From: Gammaproteobacteria bacterium
GTDB taxonomy: Bacteria; Pseudomonadota; Gammaproteobacteria; HK1
DNA length: 64,000 nucleotides
Assembly (NCBI GenBank): GCA_012103455.1
Contig: WLWT01000001.1
Location: 3,045,288 to 3,109,287 of the forward strand
Reading direction: 5' to 3'
Shown in pieces: positions 6,983-16,646 of the stretch (its first letter is position 1; each line of letters begins with the position of its first letter). The notes beneath the pieces were generated by a model. The model was given only the letters and a program-made list of their open reading frames with translations, had not been told where the DNA came from and did no database searches. The translations under genes were made by a program, and so were the position numbers.

Positions 6983-9925
6983 ATGGCACACCCTGGCCGC
7001 TCAACCCTAGCCCGGCACCTGCGCGATGCACTAGCCGGCGAAGTGCTATTCGATGCCGCATCGCGCGGGCGCTACAGCACCGACGCCTCTATCTATCAGA
7101 TAGAACCGGTGGGCGTAGTGGTGCCGCGGCACGCGCAGGATGTACGCCGGGCCATGGCCATCGCGGCGGACGCGGGGGTACCGTTACTGGCGCGCGGCGG
7201 TGGCACTTCACAGTGTGGACAGACAGTGGGCGAAGCGCTGGTCATCGACTACAGCAAACATATGAACCGTCTGCTAGCGCTGGATCCGGTGTCGCGCAGA
7301 GCGCGGGTAGAGCCCGGTATTGTGCTGGATCAATTGAACGCGCAATTGCGGCCCCATGGCCTGTTCTTCCCCATCGACGTATCCACCTCCAGCCGCGCCA
7401 CCATCGGCGGCATGACCGGCAACAACTCCTGCGGTGCCCGCTCCATCCGCTATGGCAACATGGTTCACAACGTCCTCAGTATCGACGCCGTTTTGGCCGA
7501 CGGCCGTGAGTGGACCTTCGGCCCCGTCACCAGCGATCTCGGTGAATTGGATAGGTACGGCGAATACCGGGGGCTGATAGGCCAGCTACGGAGTATTGCC
7601 GATGGCGCCGCCACCGCCATGGCTGAGCGCTGGCCCAAGCTGCTACGCCGGGTAGGCGGATATAACCTAGATCTACTGTTCCCGGATGAGGGCGGCAGCC
7701 ACAACATGGCCCATATACTGGTGGGCTCGGAGGGCACCTTAGCCAATTTCCTGAGCATTGATCTGGCGCTCAGCGAGATCCCGCCACACAAAGTGCTAGG
7801 CGTATGTCACTTCCCAACGTTCTACCAGGCCATGGCCAGTACCCGGCACATCGTCGAATTGGGGCCTAGCGCGGTGGAGTTGGTGGACCGCGCCATGATC
7901 GAACTGTCGCGCGACATCGCCATGTTCCGCCCGATCGTCGAACGTTTCGTGCAAGGCGAACCCGATGCGGTGTTGCTGGTTGAATTCGCCGGCGAGGACT
8001 GCGCCGGCCAAATAGAGGCGCTAGATCGCCTCGAAACACTGATGGCCGATCTCGGCTTTGCCGGCGGCGTGGTGCGGGCGGAACAGCCGGCGTTTCAAAG
8101 CCAGATCTGGGAGCTGCGCAAGGCCGGGCTCAATATCATGATGTCGATGAAAGGCGACGGTAAGCCGGTGTCTTTCATCGAAGATTGTGCCGTTGCCTTG
8201 GATGATCTAGCGGACTACACCGAGCGCTTGACCGAGGTGTTTGCCAAGCACGGCACCACCGGTACCTGGTACGCCCATGCCTCGGTGGGTTGTCTGCATG
8301 TGCGCCCTATTTTGAACATGAAAGATGGGACAGACGTGGTCAAAATGCGGGCCATCGCCGAGGCAGCATTTGCCATGGTACGCGAGTACAAAGGTTCCCA
8401 TTCCGGTGAGCACGGCGATGGCTTGGTGCGCTCCGAGTTTCATGAGCCCATGTTCGGACCGCAGTTGACGGACGCTTTCGCGCAGGTCAAACGGGCTTTC
8501 GATCCCAAAAGCCTGATGAATCCCGGCAAGATCGTGCAGCCACCGAAAATGGATGACCGCAGCTTGTTCCGTTTCAAGCCGGGGTACGCCACCCAAGAGA
8601 TAGCGACGGGCCTCGAATGGTCGCCGTGGCACGGCTTCGCGGGCGCGGTAGAGATGTGCAACAACAACGGTGCTTGCCGCAAGCTCTCAGGCGCCGTGAT
8701 GTGCCCGTCTTACCGCGCCACACGCAATGAAGAGGACGTGACCCGTGGCCGCGCCAATACCCTGCGTCTGGCGTTATCGGGTCAATTGGATGGCGGCATT
8801 TGCAGCGATGCCGTAGCGCAATCCCTATCGCTTTGCGTTGGCTGCAAGGGCTGCAAGCGCGAATGCCCCACCGGCGTGGACATGGCCCGCATGAAGACGG
8901 AGGTGCTCTATCAGCGCGCTAAGCACGGCGGCCTATCCATGCGCGATAAGTTGATCGCATATTTGCCTAGGTACGCCCCATCAGCCCACCAATACCGGGC
9001 CTTGTGGCACTTGCGCGACCAGGTGCCCGGCTTGGCCGTCCTGTCGGAGTACCTGTTCGGATTGAGTGCCAGGCGATCATTGCCGAAGTGGCATGCCGAT
9101 CCTTTTAAAGACACACTGGCCGCTACGCCATCGACCGCTACGCCATCGAATAAGGGGGCCGGTAGCGGACGCGAAGCCGTATTCTTCGCCGACACCTTCA
9201 ACCGTTGGTTCGAACCGGACAACGCCCGCGCCGCGCTCAAAGTCTTAGTCCATGCCGGCTATTCAGTGCGCTTCGCCACGCCGCCGGCAGAAGCGCTACA
9301 CGCGGCTAGACCGCTATGTTGCGGGCGCACCTTCCTCGCCGCCGGGCTGATCGATGAAGCCAAAGTCGAAGCTCGCCGTACCGTGGCGGCACTGGCGCCT
9401 TTTGTCGGGCGGGGCGTGCCTGTGATCGGATTGGAACCGTCTTGCTTGCTCACCCTACGCGATGAGTTCGGCGCTCTACTGGGAGGGCGAGCAACCGCGG
9501 CGCTGGCAGCAAAAGCCATGCTTTTCGAGGAGTTTCTACACAGCGAACACGAGGCCGGCCACCTGGCTTTGACATTCGCCCCGCAACCGCGGCGCCACGC
9601 GTTGCTGCACGGCCATTGCCACCAGAAAGCTTTCGGCATCATGGGCAGTGTCAGCGACGTCTTGAAGCTCATCCCCAATCTCGAGGTGAGCACCATCGAG
9701 TCTAGTTGCTGCGGCATGGCCGGCGCTTTCGGCTATGAAGCGGCTCACTACGACATCTCGATGAAGATGGGCGAGCTGGGTGTGCTGCCCAGGGTACGCG
9801 AGGCCGGCGAAGATACGCTCATCGTCGCCGATGGCACCAGTTGCCGCCACCAGATCGCCGATGGCGCCGGCCGTCAGGCGCGGCATGTGGCGCAGGTGTT
9901 GGCAAGCGCTTTGGCGACGGTGTAA
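6983..9925 (+). CDS. Fused FAD-linked oxidase and Fe-S 2-hydroxyacid dehydrogenase (YdiJ/GlcD-GlcF type)
   Basis: The product has 980 residues. Residues about 30-270 form a PCMH FAD-binding domain (LLARGGGTSQCGQ and TIGGMTGNNSCGARS). An FAD-oxidase C-domain follows with HSGEHGDGLVRSEF and FDPKSLMNPGKI. Then come two cysteine clusters (CNNNGACRKLSGAVMC and CVGCKGCKRECP) for 4Fe-4S centres, and two CCG-type motifs (LCCGRTF, SCCGMAG). This is the layout of YdiJ-like D-2-hydroxyglutarate or D-lactate dehydrogenases, and glycolate is also possible. It probably passes electrons to the respiratory chain. A 15-bp in-frame duplication at 9120-9149 makes the linker TPSTATPS. Confidence 0.88.
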   Translation: MAHPGRSTLARHLRDALAGEVLFDAASRGRYSTDASIYQIEPVGVVVPRHAQDVRRAMAIAADAGVPLLARGGGTSQCGQTVGEALVIDYSKHMNRLLALDPVSRRARVEPGIVLDQLNAQLRPHGLFFPIDVSTSSRATIGGMTGNNSCGARSIRYGNMVHNVLSIDAVLADGREWTFGPVTSDLGELDRYGEYRGLIGQLRSIADGAATAMAERWPKLLRRVGGYNLDLLFPDEGGSHNMAHILVGSEGTLANFLSIDLALSEIPPHKVLGVCHFPTFYQAMASTRHIVELGPSAVELVDRAMIELSRDIAMFRPIVERFVQGEPDAVLLVEFAGEDCAGQIEALDRLETLMADLGFAGGVVRAEQPAFQSQIWELRKAGLNIMMSMKGDGKPVSFIEDCAVALDDLADYTERLTEVFAKHGTTGTWYAHASVGCLHVRPILNMKDGTDVVKMRAIAEAAFAMVREYKGSHSGEHGDGLVRSEFHEPMFGPQLTDAFAQVKRAFDPKSLMNPGKIVQPPKMDDRSLFRFKPGYATQEIATGLEWSPWHGFAGAVEMCNNNGACRKLSGAVMCPSYRATRNEEDVTRGRANTLRLALSGQLDGGICSDAVAQSLSLCVGCKGCKRECPTGVDMARMKTEVLYQRAKHGGLSMRDKLIAYLPRYAPSAHQYRALWHLRDQVPGLAVLSEYLFGLSARRSLPKWHADPFKDTLAATPSTATPSNKGAGSGREAVFFADTFNRWFEPDNARAALKVLVHAGYSVRFATPPAEALHAARPLCCGRTFLAAGLIDEAKVEARRTVAALAPFVGRGVPVIGLEPSCLLTLRDEFGALLGGRATAALAAKAMLFEEFLHSEHEAGHLALTFAPQPRRHALLHGHCHQKAFGIMGSVSDVLKLIPNLEVSTIESSCCGMAGAFGYEAAHYDISMKMGELGVLPRVREAGEDTLIVADGTSCRHQIADGAGRQARHVAQVLASALATV

Positions 9926-9934
9926 ACGCCGGGT

Positions 9935-9971
9935 TATGCGTATTGGGTCATGCGCATTGGGTCATGCGCAT
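9935..9971. repeat. Tandem repeat, unit about 14 bp
   Basis: ATGCGTATTGGGTC followed by ATGCGCATTGGGTC and a partial third copy, placed just after the stop of the FAD/Fe-S oxidase gene. Confidence 0.8.
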
Positions 9972-10044
9972 TTTCGAGTGAATTTCGACGGCGGTGCTTG
10001 CACAATACGCCGCCTGATTTTCATCGCATTGTGAGTACCAAGCC

Positions 10045-10830
10045 ATGGATCATCAATCCGCCATGCTCGCCGCGCGCAGCTTGACCGCGGCGCGCCGTTC
10101 CGGCACCCGTATAGACTCTCTTCCGGCACCAGCCGTGCCGCGATCCCACGATGACGGCTACCACATCCAAGACGCGGTCGCCGCCTGCTTCGGCGAGCAA
10201 GTGGGCGCGTGGAAGGTAGGCGCGACCCACCCCAACGCCCAGGCCAGCCTGGGCGTAGACGGTCCGGTGGCGGCCCGCCTATTCAGTCAAAACTTGCTCT
10301 TTGGCGATCAAAGATTAGCGGATACTTTCATGGTGCGCGGCCTGGAGGCGGAATACGCTTTTCTCATGGGCGCCGATCTTCCGCCCGCTGGCGTGCCCTA
10401 CAGCCGCGAGCAGATCGCGGCCGCGGTGGCTTCTGTGCACCCGGCCATCGAGATCGTGGACACCCGCTTTACCGCCGCGCAGCAAGGCGTCCTGGCCATC
10501 GCCGACAACGTCAACGACGCGCTTTGGATCTACGGCGAAGGGGTGAGCGACTGGCGCGCGTTGGATAGGGTCAACGCGGAAGTCACCCTGCAAGTGAACG
10601 GCGAAGTGGTGGTGCGCGGCAGCGGCGCGGAAGTATTGGGCGACCCGATGACATCGCTTGAGTGGTTGGTCAACGAACATGCGGGCGCGCGCGAGGGCGT
10701 GCGGGCTGGACAGTACATTACCACCGGCAGTTGCACCGGCTTGTACAAATCACCAGCCGGATGCACGGCGCGGGCCACCTTCGCCGGCCTGGGCGAACTC
10801 AACGTCATGTTCACGGCGCCCGGTCACTGA
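10045..10830 (+). CDS. 2-keto-4-pentenoate hydratase/fumarylacetoacetase-like protein
   Basis: The product has 261 residues and belongs to the MhpD/2-keto-4-pentenoate hydratase family. It has KVGATHPNAQASLGVDGPVAAR near the N-terminus, the metal-site region GLEAEYAFLMG, the segment HPAIEIVDTRF, and the C-terminal glycine-rich YITTGSCTGLYKSPAG. Family members hydrate 2-oxopent-4-enoate or decarboxylate 4-oxalocrotonate in meta-cleavage pathways. No ring-cleavage dioxygenase is nearby, so the substrate is open. The 3' end overlaps the convergent paaE by 7 bases. Confidence 0.85.
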   Translation: MDHQSAMLAARSLTAARRSGTRIDSLPAPAVPRSHDDGYHIQDAVAACFGEQVGAWKVGATHPNAQASLGVDGPVAARLFSQNLLFGDQRLADTFMVRGLEAEYAFLMGADLPPAGVPYSREQIAAAVASVHPAIEIVDTRFTAAQQGVLAIADNVNDALWIYGEGVSDWRALDRVNAEVTLQVNGEVVVRGSGAEVLGDPMTSLEWLVNEHAGAREGVRAGQYITTGSCTGLYKSPAGCTARATFAGLGELNVMFTAPGH

Positions 10831-11900
10831 TCGTAATCCACCACAATGCGATCGGTGACCGGATGGGCCTGGCAGGTCAAGACATAACCACGGGCGATCT
10901 CGTAGTCCTCCAAGGCGTAATTTGCGTACATATCCACCTCGCCCTCGAGCAACCGCGCTTGACAGGTGGCGCACACCCCGCCTCTACACGAGTAAGGCAG
11001 CTCGAGCCCGGCCCGTTCGCCGGCTTGCAATACCGTCTCTTCACCGCGCGTCAAAGTAAGCTGCGTGGTGCGCCCGTGCATAATCAAACGCACTTGGCAG
11101 CCGGCAGCGCCGGTGCTGGCGTCCTCACCGCGGCGGCCGCTCACTGGCGCCAGCGCGTCAGGTGCCTCGAACAACTCCATCTTGATAGCGTCCGGCAGCA
11201 TGCCGTGATCCAACAAAGCACCGCGCACTGCCTCCATCATGGCGAGCGGACCACACAAAAAAGCGGCGTCCATAGACTGAATGTTAATCCAGCTCTTGAA
11301 GAGCGCAGCACATTTGTCACTATCGATACGCCCATTGAACAACGCCACATCTTGCTGTTCACGGGTGAGCACATGCACCAAATTCAGCCGGTGCAAATAG
11401 CGGTTTTTGAGATCCTCCAAAGCTTCCCTGAACATGATGGAGGGCGATGCGCGGTTGCCGTAGAGCAACGTGAAGCGGCTGCGCGGCTCCTCGGCCAAGG
11501 TCGTGGCGAGGATGCTCATCATAGGGGTAATGCCGCTGCCGGCGGCGATGGCCAGATAGTGTCTCGCTGTAGCTGAATCCAGGGGCAAGAAAAAATTACC
11601 TGCCGGGGTCATCGCCTCGATAATATCCCCGGGCGCCAAAACCTCGTTCGCCCAGGAAGAAAACCGGCCGCCCGGCACGTGCTTAATGCCCACCTGCAAC
11701 GTGGTCGATCCAACCGCTGAGCAAATCGAATAAGAACGGCGGATTTCGCTGCCGTTCAAAATAGCTTTGCAGGTCAAGTACTGCCCTTGCACATGACGAA
11801 AACGGTGCGCCTCTTCAGGCCGCGGCTCCAGCGTCAGCACCACACTGTCGCGGGTCTCACGCCGCACCTGCGCGACCCGTAGCCTGAAGAACTCACTCAC
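10824..11900 (-). CDS. paaE: 1,2-phenylacetyl-CoA epoxidase reductase subunit PaaE
   Basis: The product has 358 residues from a GTG at 11900. The N-terminal ferredoxin-NADP reductase module has the flavin motif RSYSICSA and the nucleotide motif GSGITPMMSI. The C-terminal plant-type 2Fe-2S ferredoxin domain has CRGGVCATC and a fourth cysteine in VLTCQAHP. PaaE passes electrons from NADPH to the di-iron PaaA subunit, which epoxidises the ring of phenylacetyl-CoA. It is the last gene of the paaABCDE operon, 12 bases after paaD, in the same order as in Escherichia coli. Confidence 0.95.
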   Translation of the reverse strand: MSEFFRLRVAQVRRETRDSVVLTLEPRPEEAHRFRHVQGQYLTCKAILNGSEIRRSYSICSAVGSTTLQVGIKHVPGGRFSSWANEVLAPGDIIEAMTPAGNFFLPLDSATARHYLAIAAGSGITPMMSILATTLAEEPRSRFTLLYGNRASPSIMFREALEDLKNRYLHRLNLVHVLTREQQDVALFNGRIDSDKCAALFKSWINIQSMDAAFLCGPLAMMEAVRGALLDHGMLPDAIKMELFEAPDALAPVSGRRGEDASTGAAGCQVRLIMHGRTTQLTLTRGEETVLQAGERAGLELPYSCRGGVCATCQARLLEGEVDMYANYALEDYEIARGYVLTCQAHPVTDRIVVDYDQ

Positions 11901-11912
11901 GGGCGCTCATCA

Positions 11913-12491
11913 TCAATAGCACTTGAAATAATCGAAGGGCTCCAAACACTGACGGCAGCGGTACTGGGCCTTACAGGGAGTGGAGCCAAAGCGGCTCACC
12001 AGCGCCGTGTCATCCGCGCCACAGTGGGGGCAGCTGACCACGCGCGGGATAGTGGAGGCGCCGCCGGCAGCTAGGCCCACGGGCGGCGCGATACCGAACT
12101 GCCGCAGCCGCGCGCGTCCCTTCTCGGTTAACCAATCGGTGGTCCAGGGCGGTGTCAACTGCCGCTCTATGCGCACTTCGGCAATGCCGTGCGCCAACAA
12201 CGCGGCGCGTATGTCGGCGGCGATCATGTCATTGGCCGGGCAGCCGCAATAGGTGGGGGTCACGGCTACCACTAGGACCGGACTTTGCGGGGCTGACCTT
12301 TGTAGGGCTGGCTCTTGCGATGTTGATCGAGCGAGTGCCGGGCTATCCTGCCACCGCCACCAGCGCACGATACCCAGATCGATCACGGAAATCACCGGGA
12401 TCTCGGGATCGGGCACAGCCTCCAAGCAGGCACGGATCTCATCGTCGCCGGGACGGTTGCCGCTCACCCGCAGGCTCACCCGGGGGCTCAC
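11913..12491 (-). CDS. paaD: Phenylacetyl-CoA epoxidase accessory subunit PaaD
   Basis: The product has 192 residues from a GTG at 12491 that overlaps the paaC stop (GTGA). The N-terminus is a MIP18/DUF59 domain (AVPDPEIPVISVIDLGIV, then TPTYCGCPANDMI). The C-terminus has zinc-ribbon-like cysteine pairs (CPHCGADD and CRQCLEPFDYF). PaaD is required for active epoxidase, probably through Fe-S or metal-centre maturation. Compared with usual PaaD there is an extra stretch of about 25 residues (QDSPALARSTSQEPALQRSA). It overlaps a 15-16 bp direct duplication at about 12283-12325, so it probably arose by slippage. Confidence 0.93.
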   Translation of the reverse strand: MSPRVSLRVSGNRPGDDEIRACLEAVPDPEIPVISVIDLGIVRWWRWQDSPALARSTSQEPALQRSAPQSPVLVVAVTPTYCGCPANDMIAADIRAALLAHGIAEVRIERQLTPPWTTDWLTEKGRARLRQFGIAPPVGLAAGGASTIPRVVSCPHCGADDTALVSRFGSTPCKAQYRCRQCLEPFDYFKCY

Positions 12492-13246
12492 CAGGAAGCG
12501 CCCGGATAAGCACGCTGCAAAAACTGCATCTCGGCCAGCAAATAACCCAAATGCTCAGTGTGGATGCCGCGCCGGCCACCGCTTTGTGTCCACGGATCAC
12601 CGGGCAGGGTCAGGCAAGCCTCCTCGAACACAGCCTCGACCCGCCCCATCCACGGTTCACGTAGCGATGGCGGAGCGGGAGCAACACCTGCGGCCACAAG
12701 CCGCCCATCCAACTCATCGGCCTCGAACAACTCACCGGTATACATCCATAGATCATCGACCGCCGCTTGCGTGCGCTGGTGACTCTCCTCAGTGCCATCG
12801 CCCAGACGTATCAGCCACTGTTCGGAGCGCTCCAGATGGTAGCGCACCTCTTTCAGGGATTTTTGCGCGACGCCGGCTACCTCGCCGATGGTACTGCGTC
12901 CCAAGGCTTCCAGGTACAGGCGATGCCACGCATCGAAATAGAACTGCCGCGCCAGGGTCACGGCGAAATCGCCGTTGGGTTGTTCCACCAACAATACGTT
13001 CCGGTAGCCCGCAGCGTCTCTTGCAAATGCCAGTGCGTCGGCATCGCGGCCTGCATCTTCCTGCCGCGCCGCCCAGTGCAGCCAAAAAGTCCCCTGCCCC
13101 AACAGATCCAGCGCCACATTGGCAAGACCCAATTCTTCTTCCAGCGCTGGCGCATGGCCCACCCATTCGCTCAGCCGGTGGCTCAACACCAAGGCCGAAT
13201 CGCCAAGCCTCAAACCGAGTTCCAAAAGATCAGGGGCGGCAACCAT
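12488..13246 (-). CDS. paaC: Phenylacetyl-CoA epoxidase structural subunit PaaC
   Basis: The product has 252 residues from an ATG at 13246 that overlaps the paaB stop (TGATG). It is a ferritin-like helical protein with LRLGDSALVLSHRLSEWVGHAP at the N-terminus and LKEVRYHLERSEQWLIRLGDGTEES in the middle. PaaC is the non-catalytic partner that forms the PaaA-PaaC heterodimer. The tight overlaps with paaB and paaD indicate coupled translation and fixed stoichiometry. Confidence 0.95.
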   Translation of the reverse strand: MVAAPDLLELGLRLGDSALVLSHRLSEWVGHAPALEEELGLANVALDLLGQGTFWLHWAARQEDAGRDADALAFARDAAGYRNVLLVEQPNGDFAVTLARQFYFDAWHRLYLEALGRSTIGEVAGVAQKSLKEVRYHLERSEQWLIRLGDGTEESHQRTQAAVDDLWMYTGELFEADELDGRLVAAGVAPAPPSLREPWMGRVEAVFEEACLTLPGDPWTQSGGRRGIHTEHLGYLLAEMQFLQRAYPGASW

Positions 13247-13533
13247 CAAATAGGCCCCAGATCCTCGGGGATATCGTAAAAAGTGGGATGGCGGTATACC
13301 TTGTCATTGGACGGTTCGAACAAAATGTCTTTTTCATCCGGTGAGCTGGCCACGATGTCAACGGAGCGTACCACCCAAATACTGGTGCCTTCGTTGCGCC
13401 GGGTGTAGACGTCGCGGGCATTGCGCATGGCCATCTGCGCATCGGCTGCGTGCAGTGAGCCCACATGACGGTGGGCCAGCCCGTGTTGGGAGCGCACGAA
13501 CACTTCCCATAGCGGCCATTCTTCCTGCGCCAT
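13246..13533 (-). CDS. paaB: Phenylacetyl-CoA epoxidase subunit PaaB
   Basis: The product has 95 residues, the normal length. It matches the family core WEVFVRSQHGLAHRHVGSLH, AMRNARDVYTRR and SIWVVRS. PaaB bridges PaaAC heterodimers in the epoxidase complex. It lies 15 bases downstream of paaA and overlaps paaC. Confidence 0.95.
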   Translation of the reverse strand: MAQEEWPLWEVFVRSQHGLAHRHVGSLHAADAQMAMRNARDVYTRRNEGTSIWVVRSVDIVASSPDEKDILFEPSNDKVYRHPTFYDIPEDLGPI

Positions 13534-13548
13534 CAGTGACTGCGCCGC

Positions 13549-14556
13549 CTAGCCGAGGATTTCATCGGTTTGGGTTTTCTTTGGAGCAGGCGCGCGTGCC
13601 GCCTGTTTGCGGGCGTAAACTAGCGCCGCCTCCCGCACCCAAGCCCCCTCCTCATGGGCTTTGATCCGCGCCCGCAAACGCTCGCGGTTGCAAGGGCCAC
13701 CGCCTTTTATAACCCGGTGAAACTCCTCCCAGTCGATGTCGCCGAAGTCGTAGTGGCCCCGCGCCTCATTCCACTTCAGATCGGGATCAGGAATAGTCAG
13801 GCCCAGAAACTCGGCCTGGGGCACGGTCGCGTCCACAAAACGCTGGCGTAGCTCATCGTTACTGGCGAATTTAATGCGCCAAGCCATGGATTGCGCACTG
13901 TGCACGGACTCGCCATCAGGCGGGCCAAACATCATAAGCGTCGGCCACCACCAGCGGTTGAGGGCATCTTGCGCCATCTGTTTTTGCTCGGGGGTACCGC
14001 TACACAGTTGTATCAGCGCATCGAAACCCTGGCGTTGATGAAAGCTCTCTTCCTTGCAAATACGGACCATGGCCCGGGCATACGGCCCAAAAGAGCAGCG
14101 TTGCAAAGGCACCTGGTTCATGAGCGCAGCGCCGTCCACTAACCAACCGATGGTGCCCACGTCGGCCCAGGTCAGGGTGGGATAGTTGAAAATGCTGGAA
14201 TACTTGGCTTTGCCCGCGTGCAATTGCCGATTCATCTGCTCCCGGCTGATGCCAAGCGTTTCCGCCGCGCCATACAGATACAGTCCGTGCCCGCCTTCGT
14301 CTTGCACCTTGGCCAGCAAGATCGCCTTACGCTTGAGCGTGGGCGCCCGGGTCAGCCAATTGCCTTCCGGCAGCATACCGACGATTTCGGAGTGGGCATG
14401 CTGTGAGATCTGCCGGATCAAAGTACGCCGGTATCCTTCCGGCATCCAATCCTTGGGCTCGATTTTGATATCCGCGTCGATGCGTTCCTGGAAAGCCCGC
14501 TCCTCGGGTGTCAGCGCTGCCGTGTTCGTCTCGGTCTTGACCATCTGCGCATACAT
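13549..14556 (-). CDS. paaA: Phenylacetyl-CoA epoxidase catalytic subunit PaaA
   Basis: The product has 335 residues, slightly longer than the Escherichia coli protein. It is a di-iron ferritin-like oxygenase subunit with metal-ligand segments in [17 protein letters not shown] and [14 protein letters not shown]. It also has the conserved stretch [18 protein letters not shown]. It epoxidises phenylacetyl-CoA, the first step of the aerobic hybrid phenylacetate pathway. It heads the A-B-C-D-E run. Ligase (PaaK) and ring-opening genes (PaaZ, PaaG, PaaH, PaaJ) are not in the window. A 16-bp tandem repeat lies in its upstream region. Confidence 0.96.
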   Translation of the reverse strand: MYAQMVKTETNTAALTPEERAFQERIDADIKIEPKDWMPEGYRRTLIRQISQHAHSEIVGMLPEGNWLTRAPTLKRKAILLAKVQDEGGHGLYLYGAAETLGISREQMNRQLHAGKAKYSSIFNYPTLTWADVGTIGWLVDGAALMNQVPLQRCSFGPYARAMVRICKEESFHQRQGFDALIQLCSGTPEQKQMAQDALNRWWWPTLMMFGPPDGESVHSAQSMAWRIKFASNDELRQRFVDATVPQAEFLGLTIPDPDLKWNEARGHYDFGDIDWEEFHRVIKGGGPCNRERLRARIKAHEEGAWVREAALVYARKQAARAPAPKKTQTDEILG

Positions 14557-14569
14557 CGATTATGCCCCC

Positions 14570-14613
14570 TATCCAATCAACATCGTATCCAATCAACATC
14601 GTATCCAGTCAAC
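14570..14613. repeat. Tandem repeat upstream of paaA, unit 16 bp
   Basis: TATCCAATCAACATCG occurs about 2.7 times, between the P450 gene and paaA. It lies in the 5' region of the paa operon, so copy number could influence expression. That is an inference from position. Confidence 0.8.
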
Positions 14614-14667
14614 GTGATATCCGATTCAACTCAGCGTGCTATTCGCTGCCAGCGGCCGTGCTGTGGC

Positions 14668-15885
14668 CTAGTGGCCGGTAGTCATCGGCGCCTCCAATAC
14701 CACTCTAAACCGTGCCCGCCGTGCCCGTACAGCCATGCCGGTAAGAGCCATCTTCGGCAAGCGCCGCACAATGGCCGCCAGCGCCACTACGCCCTCCAAG
14801 CGGGCCACGTGCAAGCCGGCGCAGGTATGAATGCCGCTGCCAAAGCACAAGTGCGGATTGGGCGAGCGGTTTAAACGCAATTCGTCGGGACCCTCGAATA
14901 CGGCGGGGTCCCGGTTAGCTGCGGCGATGTTCAGCGTGATGTTCGTGCCGCGCGCCAACGCCACGCCGCCCACCCGCACTGGCCTCGTCGTGCGCCTGTT
15001 GTTCAACTGGATCGGCGCTTCGAAGCGGAGCAGTTCTTCCACCGCGCTTGCGATGAGCGCCGGCTCGGATCTGAGCGCCCGCAGTTGCTCGGGAAACCGC
15101 AGCAGAGACAGAACGCCGTTGGCGATCAAATTGGTCGTCGTCTCATGCCCGGCGTTCAGCAAAAACACGATCTGATGGTAGAGTTCGCGCCCATCCAGCC
15201 GGTAACCGCCGGCGCCCTCCCAGCGCACTAAGCGGGCCAACAGATCATCGTCATCATCAGTCAGTGACGCCCGTCTTCGTTTGACGAAGACATCCAAAAA
15301 ATCGATGAACTCGTCCACCGCTGCGTTGCCTTCACCCAAGCGCTGCGGCGTCATGCGCAACTCCAGCGCGCCCAGGATGGCCAGCGACCAATGCCGCAGC
15401 GGCCCGCGTTCGCTACGGGGAATACGCAGCAGCGAGCCGATGACCTCGATGGGAATGGGCGCCGCGAAGTCGGCCACCAGATCGAAGTCCCGCTTGTCTT
15501 GCACCCGATCCAACAACTCTTCCACCAGGTGGCTCAGCCACCCTTGCATGGCCCGCACCGCCTTGGGCGAGAGCCCACTGCCGAAGGCACGGCGCACCCG
15601 TGTGTGGAGCGGCGGGTCGTTGAATACCAGGCTGGTGGTGTGGTGTTCGTACAGCGAGCTATCGCCCAGTAAGGGCCTGAATTGTTCTTTTTTGTCCGAG
15701 TTGAACGTCTTGGGATCGCGGTAAACCGCGAACAGCTCGGCATGGCGGGTGAGATAAACGCTGCCGTCGGGACAGCGGTATACCGGCTGCTGCGCCCTCA
15801 GCGCGTGCAACACAGGATACGGATCATCGAAGTACGCTGCCGGCAGATTCACCGGATCGAAATTGCTGATGTCGATGGAGTACAC
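14668..15885 (-). CDS. Cytochrome P450
   Basis: The product has 405 residues, a typical soluble bacterial P450. The heme-thiolate signature FGSGIHTCAG is present (Cys355). The I-helix oxygen-activation motif is LLNAGHETTTN and the ExxR pair lies in VEELLRFE. Class I bacterial P450s need ferredoxin and ferredoxin reductase, and none is adjacent apart from the paaE reductase, whose use here would be speculative. The gene lies between paaY and paaA on the same strand, so it is probably cotranscribed with the phenylacetate genes. The substrate is unknown; an aromatic or fatty acid is plausible. Confidence 0.93.
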   Translation of the reverse strand: MYSIDISNFDPVNLPAAYFDDPYPVLHALRAQQPVYRCPDGSVYLTRHAELFAVYRDPKTFNSDKKEQFRPLLGDSSLYEHHTTSLVFNDPPLHTRVRRAFGSGLSPKAVRAMQGWLSHLVEELLDRVQDKRDFDLVADFAAPIPIEVIGSLLRIPRSERGPLRHWSLAILGALELRMTPQRLGEGNAAVDEFIDFLDVFVKRRRASLTDDDDDLLARLVRWEGAGGYRLDGRELYHQIVFLLNAGHETTTNLIANGVLSLLRFPEQLRALRSEPALIASAVEELLRFEAPIQLNNRRTTRPVRVGGVALARGTNITLNIAAANRDPAVFEGPDELRLNRSPNPHLCFGSGIHTCAGLHVARLEGVVALAAIVRRLPKMALTGMAVRARRARFRVVLEAPMTTGH

Positions 15886-15934
15886 GCGCTAGTGGTTGTT
15901 GAATTCGAGCGTAATAGGGGATTTATTCGCGGTG

Positions 15935-16540
15935 CTACTGTTGCGGGCCGCGTGATTGCTTGGGTCGGGATTCACTCACTGGCAACCGCGGGCGGTTCGC
16001 CTGCGGCTCCGGCAAAGGCGCCACCGGCGTCATTGAAGCGATGCTACGCCGGGTCAGTTCTCGATATTGCGCGCCACCCTCACCCAACCAAGTACACTCA
16101 TCGCTGCTCAACGGCCGGAGCACTTTAGCGGGCGCTCCGGCGGCCAAGTGACGGGCCGGTATACTGGCGCCGCCTTTGACCAGGGAGTGGGCCGCCACCA
16201 GCGCCTCATCGCCGATCACGGCCCCGTCCAGCACGGTGCAGTTGATACCGACTAGGGCCCCTGCTCCGACGATGCAGCTATGCAAAACAGCGCCATGACC
16301 GATCTGCGCACCCGCTTTCACCCGCGTCTCCATGCCGCTATAGCCGTGCATGACGCAGCCATCTTGAATATTGCTGCCCGCTTCGACAATGAGCGGGCCA
16401 CAATCTCCGCGTAAAGAGGCGAGTGGCGCGATATAGCAGCCAGGGCCTATGTTGACCTCACCGATGAGCACTGCCTGGGGGTGTACATAAGCATCCGCAT
16501 GAACGACCGGAATAACGCCGTCTATAGCATAACAGGGCAT
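15935..16540 (-). CDS. paaY: PaaY-like gamma-carbonic-anhydrase-fold thioesterase
   Basis: The product has 201 residues. Hexapeptide repeats build a left-handed beta helix (IGEVNIGPGCYIAPLASLRGD, GSNIQDGCVMHG, AQIGHGAVLHSCIVGAGALVG), with metal-ligand histidines in CVMHG and IGHGAVLH. PaaY hydrolyses dead-end 2-hydroxycyclohepta-1,4,6-triene-1-formyl-CoA formed in phenylacetate breakdown. The C-terminal ~40 residues are Pro/Arg-rich and look disordered. It is the most upstream minus-strand gene of the paa group, divergent from paaI. Confidence 0.88.
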   Translation of the reverse strand: MPCYAIDGVIPVVHADAYVHPQAVLIGEVNIGPGCYIAPLASLRGDCGPLIVEAGSNIQDGCVMHGYSGMETRVKAGAQIGHGAVLHSCIVGAGALVGINCTVLDGAVIGDEALVAAHSLVKGGASIPARHLAAGAPAKVLRPLSSDECTWLGEGGAQYRELTRRSIASMTPVAPLPEPQANRPRLPVSESRPKQSRGPQQ

Positions 16541-16646
16541 AGGGCATAACCGCGGCGCCGGGTGAGCCGGTGCATGTGGAGTTCAGCGCATAATGATACA
16601 AAATGCCCACCTCGACCACGCGCAATGACTATTTTGGAACCGAGCT

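Noticed and set aside
10662..11576. Long plus-strand frame of 304 residues opposite paaE
   Set aside because: It is a shadow of the minus-strand paaE frame, with no family similarity and no ribosome-binding site.
12253..13344. 363-residue plus-strand frame rich in Arg, Pro and Ser
   Set aside because: Low-complexity reading opposite paaD, paaC and paaB; these genes have clear domain signatures.
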